From: an uncultured Eubacterium sp. | Lineage (GTDB): Bacteria; Bacillota; Clostridia; Lachnospirales; Lachnospiraceae | Assembly (NCBI GenBank): GCA_905236805.1 | Contig: CAJOPH010000065.1 | Coordinates: 1-40,108 of the forward strand | Reading direction: 5' to 3' | Length of the DNA stretch: 40,108 nucleotides | Shown: positions 33,351-40,108 of the stretch, one piece after another | Numbering within the stretch: position 1 is the first letter of the stretch | Layout of the letters: the number at the start of each line of letters is the position of its first letter | Position numbers and translations under genes: made by a program | Notes under the pieces: generated by a model | Database searches by the model: none | The model's input: the letters and a program-made list of their open reading frames with translations, nothing else | Told to the model about the DNA's origin: nothing

Positions 33351-34216
33351 ATAAAAAGAGGGCGCTTAGGGCCGAGGTTACCAGGCATGTGATCCAGGTC
33401 GTGTTTTTCATACTTGCTCCCGGGCTTTATGCCGGCGCGTTTTCAGGTGTCAAATATATCTTTACGCAGGTAGGGGCGGGAGCCATGATAGAAAAGAATT
33501 CCTTCATGGTGACGCTGGTTCTTCTATGCGTATTTACCATGATCTTTGGAAGATATTTCTGCGGCTATGCCTGCGCTTTCGGGACTTTGGGAGACTATGT
33601 CTTTTTGTTAAGAAAGGGCTTTGAAAAGCTTATTAAGAAAAAGCTTCCCAAGATTCCCCAAAAAGCGGGGAAGGCTTTGGATTACTTAAAATACATTATA
33701 CTTTTAGCTATTATTGCGGCATGTTTTGCGGGTGTGTACGACAAGGCTCGGGGGTATTCGCCCTGGGATGTTTTTTCCATGTTAAGGGCTTTGAAGCCAA
33801 GGCTTGAGGGATATGGCCTGGGAGTGGGACTTATGATCGCGATCCTCGTTGGAATGGTTTTCCGGGAGCGTTTTTTTTGCAGGTTTTTGTGCCCAATGGG
33901 CGCGGTATTTTCCCTCCTTCCCATGAACCCGTTTTTTACCATCAGAAGTGACAGGAAAAAGTGCCTGCCGAAGTGCAGGTCATGTATAAATAATTGCCCC
34001 GCGAATCTTCAGGTCGGGGATGACAGGACACAGCAGGATTGCTTTCAGTGCGGACAATGCGTGAACAAATGCCCGAAGAAGCATATCACGTCGGGATTTG
34101 GGGGAAAAGCACCGGATGAATCTGGCTTTAGTGGTGCAAAAGGAGATGAACCTTGGTGGATGATAGGAAGGGGTGTGCTCCTGGCAGGCTTGTGGGCATA
34201 TTTTTTGGGGATTTAA
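33347..34216 (+). CDS. NapH/NosR-like membrane 4Fe-4S protein
   Basis: A 289-residue polytopic membrane protein. Two membrane-edge cysteine motifs, RYFCGYACAFG and FFCRFLCPMGA, are characteristic of NapH/NosR/CcoG-type redox proteins. A ferredoxin-like segment follows with two 4Fe-4S motifs: CLPKCRSCINNCP and CFQCGQCVNKCP. A last hydrophobic helix closes the protein. The family takes electrons from quinol or ferredoxin and passes them across the membrane, often to FMN-binding partners. Its ATG overlaps the stop of the FMN-binding gene. A weak hairpin and T8 run (34223-34248) may end the transcript. Confidence 0.9.
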   Translation: MNKKRALRAEVTRHVIQVVFFILAPGLYAGAFSGVKYIFTQVGAGAMIEKNSFMVTLVLLCVFTMIFGRYFCGYACAFGTLGDYVFLLRKGFEKLIKKKLPKIPQKAGKALDYLKYIILLAIIAACFAGVYDKARGYSPWDVFSMLRALKPRLEGYGLGVGLMIAILVGMVFRERFFCRFLCPMGAVFSLLPMNPFFTIRSDRKKCLPKCRSCINNCPANLQVGDDRTQQDCFQCGQCVNKCPKKHITSGFGGKAPDESGFSGAKGDEPWWMIGRGVLLAGLWAYFLGI

Positions 34217-34271
34217 ATCAGCTCGGTATACCCGATCATATTTTTTTTGGATATGGGTTAGTCTGATAGGA

Positions 34272-34302
34272 CTTAGGAACTTATTGTTCTATAGTTCCTA
34301 AG
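34272..34302. repeat. Palindromic intergenic repeat, related copy 3
   Basis: CTTAGGAACT (34272-34281) and AGTTCCTAAG (34293-34302) form a perfect 10-bp inverted repeat with an 11-base spacer. It shares the TTAGGAACT core with the copy at 1085. A 12-base palindrome, ATATAGCTATAT (34328-34339), lies further on, near a weak possible -10, before the next gene. Confidence 0.6.
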
Positions 34303-34365
34303 GTTCTAAATGACTAATTTTTATCATATATAGCTATATTTTTTATTGTAGGAGGAAAACATTTC

Positions 34366-36270
34366 ATGAAAAACATTTTCACGAAAAGGCTGTTAGCATT
34401 CGGGCTATCAGCTGCGATGGCGCTTCCATTTGCGCCGGTTTCAGGACTTACCGCAAATGCGGCAGACGGGGATTTCTACGTCCTCATGAACATCCCGTAT
34501 GAGCAGTTCTATGCTGCGGAGATCAATGACGGTGATAATACAGTGGATGTGGTGACCTCTGCGACATCAGACTTTAAGACAAACAACTACAGTCTGTTTG
34601 CGGGTTCCTATCATGTGAACATTGACTCGGACGGAGACGGGACAAACGACAAGAGTACCATAAACGGGGTTACCTATCCCGTCAAGGTTCCGGCGGGGAC
34701 AGACCTTTCTAAGTATACCAAGGTGGATGATAGCACCACGGCCACGGCAGAGTGGAGCGTACATGGGACTACCAGCTCGCAGAATCTTGAGGGAAAGGAT
34801 TGCCTTTTCACGGAAGGCGATTACGCTTACTATGAATATGCCGCAAATGAGACTCCATCTGTTTATAAAGAGCTGACGGTGGAATCGGACGGATCTTTGT
34901 CTTTTTCCAAGTCGAATGCGGAGGTTACCGAAGGGAAGGATTTTGAATGCAAGCTTGATACGGAATCCAAATACGGGGACTACCAGCTTTCCCTTTCAGG
35001 GGACGGTTTCTCCTTTGCTACCGTTTTAGGCGTGGTGGTTTCAACGGCGGAGCGGGATTACGCGATGCGTCACCTCGAAAACATCTGGAGGGGTGGGTCA
35101 TCCATAGCATGGACCACGGGCTTTACGCTTCAGGAATCACATGGCAACGACATTTCCTGCATGGCGGATTACTACAAAGACATAATGGGGCAGACCATCA
35201 AAGCCATCACCGTGATAGGAACAGATTCTGATGGAAATTATGTCACGGTTAAGTATACCGCGGACAATTATGTGGCAATAAAAAATGGCGCGTCTGTTTC
35301 TGTTACATCTGAAAAGGTTACGGATGCGGATGCATCGGTAGACGTAGCCGTTGCAGGTGACAATGACGGCGTATATACGGTTTACAAAATAGATGGCGAA
35401 GATGTTACCGTAACGGACGGAAAAGCCGATATTTCCACTTTGGGACTGTCAGTGGGATCACATACGCTTTCAGTGGTTGACAGCGATGCGAAATATGCTG
35501 TCATCTCTACGAAATTCGTGATAAATACTGACAAAGTGGTAGCCGCGTATGACGCGTCATCAAAGACCGTGACAGCGGCAGAGGGAGTATCCGATGAGGA
35601 ATTCAAGGCATTTGTTTCCGGGATTTCTTCCGTAGCCATATCTTCGGCATCTGTTGAGGAAAAGACTTATAACGCAGATGGTAAGGGAGCGGTTACCGTA
35701 ATAAATGAAGATGGGTCTATTGACCTTTCCAAGACGGATTTTGCGGAAACGACGGACAATGAGCTGACATTCAAGGTTTCTTCCACGGGATATCCGGACC
35801 TGACCTTTACTTATACCGTGAAGGAAGATGAAGCTTCGCCTACGGGTGAGACTCCCGCACAGGGGGGAGACAGTACGGGAAGCGGGACGGGAACACAGAC
35901 GCCTGCTGACGGGACACAGACATCTACTACAGGGACTACCGAGCCTGCCGCAGGGTCTTCAGGAGGTGATACGAGTCAGGGAGAGGCCGAGACTTCCTCA
36001 GAGCTTTCAAAGGCTACGATCTCTGTTAGCAAGACGACCGTTAAGAAGGGCAAAAAGACTGTCATCAAGGTTACATCGGATTCGGGCGCAAAGGTGACAG
36101 TCAAGGCTGCAAATAAGAAGGCAAAGAAAGTAAAGATCAAAAATGGAAAGACCGCAAAGATCACGTTTACAAAGAAGGCAGCTAAGGGAACCTATAAATT
36201 CAAGGCAACATCGCCTGCTACGTCAAATTACAAGAAAGCGGCAAAGACCTTCAAGATAAAAGTAAAGTAA
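34366..36270 (+). CDS. Large secreted protein of unknown function with Lys-rich C-terminal domain
   Basis: A 634-residue exported protein. A signal peptide ends near ANA-AD (about 32). The N-terminal region starts FYVLMNIPYEQFYAAEI and contains DVVTSATSDFKT and SLFAGSYHVN. This recalls clostridial proteins annotated with a Tp47-like domain, but I am not certain. Beta-rich repeats fill about 200-490, followed by a Gly/Thr/Ser-rich linker and a Lys/Thr-rich Ig-like domain at about 548-634. There is no LPxTG anchor, and GTAGGAGG precedes the ATG. It lies directly after the FMN/Fe-S genes and may be part of the same surface system, but has its own upstream region. Terminator at 36310. Confidence 0.85.
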   Translation: MKNIFTKRLLAFGLSAAMALPFAPVSGLTANAADGDFYVLMNIPYEQFYAAEINDGDNTVDVVTSATSDFKTNNYSLFAGSYHVNIDSDGDGTNDKSTINGVTYPVKVPAGTDLSKYTKVDDSTTATAEWSVHGTTSSQNLEGKDCLFTEGDYAYYEYAANETPSVYKELTVESDGSLSFSKSNAEVTEGKDFECKLDTESKYGDYQLSLSGDGFSFATVLGVVVSTAERDYAMRHLENIWRGGSSIAWTTGFTLQESHGNDISCMADYYKDIMGQTIKAITVIGTDSDGNYVTVKYTADNYVAIKNGASVSVTSEKVTDADASVDVAVAGDNDGVYTVYKIDGEDVTVTDGKADISTLGLSVGSHTLSVVDSDAKYAVISTKFVINTDKVVAAYDASSKTVTAAEGVSDEEFKAFVSGISSVAISSASVEEKTYNADGKGAVTVINEDGSIDLSKTDFAETTDNELTFKVSSTGYPDLTFTYTVKEDEASPTGETPAQGGDSTGSGTGTQTPADGTQTSTTGTTEPAAGSSGGDTSQGEAETSSELSKATISVSKTTVKKGKKTVIKVTSDSGAKVTVKAANKKAKKVKIKNGKTAKITFTKKAAKGTYKFKATSPATSNYKKAAKTFKIKVK

Positions 36271-36309
36271 AAGAGGTCGGATTCGCTGAATAAAGTTGAT
36301 TTAGCTGAC

Positions 36310-36339
36310 AAAGGAGGAAGGCGCAGCCTTCCTCCTTTT
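36310..36339 (+). terminator. Strong intrinsic terminator
   Basis: AAAGGAGGAAGGC pairs perfectly with GCCTTCCTCCTTT over 13 bp with a 3-base GCA loop, ending in T residues. It separates the secreted protein from the chemoreceptor gene. Confidence 0.92.
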
Positions 36340-36368
36340 ATCTTTTCTCTCCTTTTTCAAGAAGTCTA

Positions 36369-36398
36369 TTGACTTTTTTTTTTTTGCTGTGATATAAT
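36369..36398 (+). promoter_or_regulatory. Promoter of the chemoreceptor gene
   Basis: TTGACT (36369-36374), an 18-base T-rich spacer and TATAAT (36393-36398), with TG at the extended -10 position. The leader to 36465 is about 60 bases. Confidence 0.8.
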
Positions 36399-36464
36399 TG
36401 TGATGCTAGGACGGGATTGAAAGATTGACATTCCCAAAATAATACTCGAATGGAGGAAATAGTA

Positions 36465-38582
36465 ATGAAAAATGAAAAAGAAATGTCCGATGCCGGAAAG
36501 ACAGATGCCGTAGAAAAGGCTTCAAAGGGTGAGAGGACTAAGAAAGCCGCAAAGTCAAAGGGAAAAGGTCTTGGTATCAGCTGGAAGATCCTGATCATGT
36601 CCATTGGATGCATGATCATCTCCCTCGTGGTGTCTATGCTGGTTTCCACGAATACGTCTTCCGAAAAGCTGGTACAAAACGGCAAGGACAATCTGACTTC
36701 GCTTGCGGTGTCGAAGGGCAATTCCCTCGAGGATTTCATAGTGGCACAAAAGACGCTGGTTGGCTCCGTGGCCAGGTCTGAGGATGTCAAAAATATCTGC
36801 AGGAAGTACGCTAAGGACGGTGCCGCCGATTCCGGTCTGCAGGAGGCACTCAATGAGCATTTGGCACAGATAAACACCGATTCGGGGAATCTCTATGAGA
36901 ACTTTTTCGTCACCGGTGGATCTGAGATAATCGCGGCTTCCCTAGGAGCCGATTCCTTGGGACATGACATTGGCGAAGAAGAACTCTACTCTGATTGTGT
37001 GACCAACGGATTCCGCTATGGTCATGCCGTATCTCCGGGTACGGGGTCACCCACATATGAGATAGCATATGCCATATATGACGATGATGGCACCTTCTTG
37101 GGTGTTGCGGATGCGTCGATTGACCTTGGCGCCATGTCGGAACAGATCATTAACGACGATAAGTATGATGTCAAGCTGTTTACTCCCGATGGTGTGGTGA
37201 TAGCGTCTCCCGATGCGGAGGCCATCCTGACCTTTGACATGAAGGAGGTTGATGCCGAAGGATGGGAGGACACCATAAGTACAGGCACGGGAAATGCCGA
37301 CTTCATAGATCCTTACACGGGTGAGCTTGGCTACACGGGATTTTTCGTATCAGAAAACTTCGTTACGGAAGTAACCGTTATGGACAGCACATTTGACGGA
37401 GCGAGGAATGAGCTGCGGTTTAAGGCTATTATGGTGATGGTTATCGCGGCGATCGTAGCGTCCGTCATTATCATATTATTGTCCCGGAGTATCGTGCGTC
37501 CCCTTAAGAAAGCAAGCAATACCATCACGAAGCTTATCTCCGATATAGAGGCGGGAAACGGGGATCTTCGTACCCGTATCGAGGTCAGGAGCCGTGACGA
37601 GATAGGCATGATATCTGCCAACGTCAATAAGTTTATCGACACCCTTCAGGGCATCATGGACATAATGGGCAGCAATTCCGGGAGGCTTAGCTCCATATCT
37701 TCGAATGTGCGCGATTCGGTCATAGCTACAGAAGATGAGATAAACAATGTCTCATCCACGATGGAACAGATGTCAGCATCCAGTGAGGAGACCAGCGCAT
37801 CCCTCATCAAGGTGGCAGAGGATATAAATGTCGCGGTCGGGCTGGTAGAGCAGGTGCATGACGAGGCAAAGAACCAGAGTGAGGCATCAGAAAAGATGAC
37901 GGCAAAGGTTGAGAAGATAAGTGCCGATGCCATTGCCGAGAGGAATCGCAGTGATGAAGAGGCCGGAATCTTTGTCGATCAGCTCGAGGAGAGCATAAAG
38001 AAGGCCGGCGCGGCCGACAGGATCATGGATCTTACCGGTGACATCCTTAATATTGCGGCCCAGACCAACCTCCTTGCCCTTAACGCTTCCATCGAGGCGG
38101 CCAGGGCCGGAGAGGCAGGCAAGGGCTTTGCCGTAGTCGCTGAGGAGATAAGACAGCTCGCTGACAATTCCAAAGAGACCGCCAACAATATTCAGGAGAT
38201 CTCCGGAGGCGTGGTTGATTCCGTGAGGGATCTGTCGGACAAGGCGAATATCATCGCCGACAAGCTCAAGGAGTCCAACCAGAGCGGCCGAGAGAGCATC
38301 GAGAACCTGGCACAGGCATATCGCGAGGATATCAGCGTGATGGCCGAGTCCATGGACAAATTCGAGGACAGCACCAATCGGATGGCGGATGCCATGGAAG
38401 ATATCCGCGAGGCTGTCGATGCCGTGTCCATAGCTGCCGAGGAGACGGCAAAGGGCATCACGAATATTACCCAGTCGACCTCCGATATCGCGGGCAGCAT
38501 GTCCACCATCAATGCCGAAGCCAATGACAACCTCAGCATATCAGGCGAGCTTCAGGAGGAGGTTTCTAAATTTAAGTATTGA
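36465..38582 (+). CDS. Methyl-accepting chemotaxis protein with extracytoplasmic Cache-like sensor
   Basis: A 705-residue chemoreceptor. A charged Lys-rich cytoplasmic leader (1-38) precedes TM1 (about 40-61). An external sensor of dCache type follows (about 62-318; with [14 protein letters not shown] and [12 protein letters not shown]), then TM2 (about 320-343) and HAMP (about 344-400). The long coiled-coil signalling domain has the conserved tip [19 protein letters not shown] near 534. GGAGG is 8 bases before the ATG at 36465; the track start at 36450 overlaps it and is rejected. The ligand is unknown. No other chemotaxis gene is in the window. Arginine codons CGC/CGT/CGG look commoner here than in the neighbours. 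Confidence 0.94.
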   Translation: MKNEKEMSDAGKTDAVEKASKGERTKKAAKSKGKGLGISWKILIMSIGCMIISLVVSMLVSTNTSSEKLVQNGKDNLTSLAVSKGNSLEDFIVAQKTLVGSVARSEDVKNICRKYAKDGAADSGLQEALNEHLAQINTDSGNLYENFFVTGGSEIIAASLGADSLGHDIGEEELYSDCVTNGFRYGHAVSPGTGSPTYEIAYAIYDDDGTFLGVADASIDLGAMSEQIINDDKYDVKLFTPDGVVIASPDAEAILTFDMKEVDAEGWEDTISTGTGNADFIDPYTGELGYTGFFVSENFVTEVTVMDSTFDGARNELRFKAIMVMVIAAIVASVIIILLSRSIVRPLKKASNTITKLISDIEAGNGDLRTRIEVRSRDEIGMISANVNKFIDTLQGIMDIMGSNSGRLSSISSNVRDSVIATEDEINNVSSTMEQMSASSEETSASLIKVAEDINVAVGLVEQVHDEAKNQSEASEKMTAKVEKISADAIAERNRSDEEAGIFVDQLEESIKKAGAADRIMDLTGDILNIAAQTNLLALNASIEAARAGEAGKGFAVVAEEIRQLADNSKETANNIQEISGGVVDSVRDLSDKANIIADKLKESNQSGRESIENLAQAYREDISVMAESMDKFEDSTNRMADAMEDIREAVDAVSIAAEETAKGITNITQSTSDIAGSMSTINAEANDNLSISGELQEEVSKFKY

Positions 38583-38607
38583 AGATGCGAAAAGATTGTG
38601 ATATAAT
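38579..38607 (+). promoter_or_regulatory. Promoter of the Ig-like surface protein gene
   Basis: TTGAAG (38579-38584, overlapping the chemoreceptor stop), a 17-base spacer and TATAAT (38602-38607) with extended -10 TG. The block TGTGATATAATT is identical to that at 36388-36399 in the chemoreceptor promoter. Confidence 0.78.
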
Positions 38608-38620
38608 TAACGATGTCACG

Positions 38621-38660
38621 AAGCCACAAGCGAAGTATGTACTTGATCGCAAAGAGGCTT
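38621..38660 (+). other. Possible structured RNA leader
   Basis: AAGCC (38621-38625) pairs with GGCTT (38656-38660). Inside it GCGA (38630-38633) pairs with TCGC (38647-38650), and inside that AGT with ACT. It lies in the transcribed leader upstream of the start at 38696. No T-run follows. Confidence 0.4.
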
Positions 38661-38695
38661 GAAAATCAAATACATTGCACAAGGAGGTAAAATGT

Positions 38696-40108
38696 ATGAA
38701 AACCATGAAAACAATACTGAACCTGACGAGGGTCTTCGTGCTGTCCCTGGTGATGCTGTTTGCGCTTTCCCTGATGGGCGAGGCGCAGGTATCAAATCCC
38801 GTGGATACCTATGCGGCCACCCGGAAGATCACCCTGAACAAGAAAAATGTGACCATCAAGAAGGGCAAGAGCATAAAGCTAAAGGCCACCATCAAGGGAG
38901 GAAAAGGAAAGGTCACTTGGAAGTCTAAGAACAAAAAGATTGCCACGGTAAATAAAAAGGGCAAGGTGACGGGAAAGAAAAAGGGAAAGACCAAGATCAT
39001 AGCAACCATCAAGGGCACGAAGAAAAAGGCTGTATGTACCGTAAAGGTCACGGCCAAGACCACGACGGGGACGACCACGAATCCCGCCCAGGTCACTTCA
39101 AAGAACGTCTCTTCCGTGTCAGAATTAAATACTACGCTGGCAACGATATCCTCTTACCCCAGCTTAAAGACCATAAACCTTACCACGACCGAGTCCGGGC
39201 AGCAGGTGATAAATTCGGGGTCTTATCCCGGAATAACCCTGAACGTGTCCGCTCCTAACGCCACGATAAAAAACAACGCGACTTTTGCGGGGGTAAAGAT
39301 CAACAAAATATCCAAAAATACATGGATAGAGAACGCATCCGGAAACGTTTTGGACGTGGCGGCTCCCAATGCGCACATAGAAGCAGGCGTTAGCGCATCG
39401 GCGGTAGGTCTTGTCATATCGCAGGGTGCTTCCGATGTTCTCATAGAAAACAACGGCACGGGAAGGGCCATTTCCTATGTGAGCATCCGGGTTTCCGTGA
39501 CGGCTACCCTGGTGGGTGAGAACAATACACCTTATCCTGTATCTGTCAATGCGGCAAACGTGACCGTGAATACCGCTGTACAGGTGCAGATTACCAGTGA
39601 GAATGATTTCAACCTCAACGTATACGCAGGGGGTGAGGCTACATCTGTCACCCTGAACGGCACCGCCCAAGTGAACTATGCCGGGGTGGGCACCATAGAT
39701 GTGACCTATACGACCACCGGAGTGGTGGAGAGCGTGGCGGGTGAATACCTTGACTATGCGGCTCAGGCGGATACGGCATATGGGTCTTATCTGGGATCCT
39801 ACAACGCAGCAGTCCAGGGTGCCGTCAAAGACCAAGAGGGAAATCCCATAGAGGGCGCTTCGGTGAAGTTTTACCGGTACGATGGCTCACTTGCGGACGC
39901 AGCCTCAGGAGCTTCGGTTTACGAGGCATCGACGGGGGCTGACGGCTCCTATACCATAGAGGACGTAACTTATGGCAACTACTTTGTGAAATATACATAT
40001 GGAGATCTGGTAAGCGTAGACAGGATGGTTACGGCTTCCAGGGAACAGGTAGCGTTGGGCGATACCACATTGGTGGAAGATTCTGCGGAGAAGGGATCTC
40101 TCAAGGGA
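38696..40108 (+). CDS. Secreted Ig-like (BIG2) / Cna-B-like surface protein, 3' truncated
   Basis: An open frame of 471 codons running off the right edge, so absent from the ORF track. AAGGAGG is 8 bases before the ATG at 38696; the ATG at 38692 is in another frame. A signal peptide (about 1-41, ending TYAA) leads to a very Lys-rich BIG2-like domain (about 43-121; KITLNKKNVTIKKGKSIKL, WKSKNKKIATV). A Thr/Asn/Val-rich region with beta-helix-like repeats follows (about 135-370). A carboxypeptidase-regulatory/Cna-B-like fold (about 375-440; GAVKDQEGNPIEGASVKFY) comes next. Likely surface-exposed and perhaps adhesive; the C-terminal anchor is outside the window. Confidence 0.88.
   Translation, partial: MKTMKTILNLTRVFVLSLVMLFALSLMGEAQVSNPVDTYAATRKITLNKKNVTIKKGKSIKLKATIKGGKGKVTWKSKNKKIATVNKKGKVTGKKKGKTKIIATIKGTKKKAVCTVKVTAKTTTGTTTNPAQVTSKNVSSVSELNTTLATISSYPSLKTINLTTTESGQQVINSGSYPGITLNVSAPNATIKNNATFAGVKINKISKNTWIENASGNVLDVAAPNAHIEAGVSASAVGLVISQGASDVLIENNGTGRAISYVSIRVSVTATLVGENNTPYPVSVNAANVTVNTAVQVQITSENDFNLNVYAGGEATSVTLNGTAQVNYAGVGTIDVTYTTTGVVESVAGEYLDYAAQADTAYGSYLGSYNAAVQGAVKDQEGNPIEGASVKFYRYDGSLADAASGASVYEASTGADGSYTIEDVTYGNYFVKYTYGDLVSVDRMVTASREQVALGDTTLVEDSAEKGSLKG

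Noticed and set aside
38621-38680. Cyclic di-GMP-I riboswitch in the surface-protein leader
   Set aside because: Only the short string CGCAAAG matches; the conserved GGCAAACC segment and second stem are not seen.
38659-38928. 89-residue ORF MKIKYIAQGGKMYENHENN at the start of the surface protein
   Set aside because: Out of frame with the real gene, which has AAGGAGG at the correct distance and a clear signal peptide in its own frame.

Overview
The window looks like chromosomal DNA of a Gram-positive anaerobic clostridium, most probably Lachnospiraceae. This is inferred from strong AGGAGG-type ribosome binding sites, the gene families present (DapL, CoaX, PG4-YkuD L,D-transpeptidase, Cys4 MetG, Lys-rich Ig-like surface proteins) and the marked use of AGG for arginine and ATA for isoleucine. 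No transposase, integrase, phage gene or CRISPR array was seen. Most of the window is ordinary core genome; the last 9 kb is more accessory.

Layout. 1-1098: 3' end of pyrG and a rhomboid protease. 1151-2646: a flavodoxin-like/SCP2 fusion and a HIT protein. 2624-3715 (minus): murG, divergent from pgi (3827-5170), with a 14-bp palindrome between them. 5244-10004: a compact run of L,D-transpeptidase, ornithine carbamoyltransferase, a small unknown, coaX and dusB. Then tRNA-Arg(CCT) with its own promoter and terminator, and a large FIST-domain hybrid histidine kinase (10255-13386). 13407-15433 (minus): trpEG. It is divergent from a seven-gene operon, trpDC-dapL-zinc ribbon-metG-tatD-rsmA (15588-22244). 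That operon ends at a strong terminator shared with the minus-strand tRNA-Leu(TAG). 22625-28465: a complete oligopeptide ABC transporter (two ATPases, two permeases, lipoprotein binding protein) with promoter and terminator. 28577-31264: an Old Yellow Enzyme-type flavin/Fe-S reductase and a small membrane protein.

The most interesting part is 31300-36340. It holds an exported protein with three FMN-binding domains, a membrane-anchored single-FMN-domain protein, a NapH/NosR-like membrane Fe-S protein and a large secreted protein of unknown function. The first three look like parts of a membrane-to-outside flavin electron-transfer chain. The transcript has an unusual leader, with a terminator-like hairpin just after the promoter. 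The window ends with a methyl-accepting chemotaxis protein and the start of a secreted Ig-like/Cna-B-like surface protein. Both have extended -10 promoters sharing a 12-base block.

A 19-base intergenic motif (TTAGGAACTGTTAAGAAAT) occurs near both ends of the window, at 18/19 identity and in opposite orientations. A related inverted repeat lies at 34272. It may be a dispersed palindromic repeat of this genome. All functional calls come from motif recognition by eye; no database search was run.
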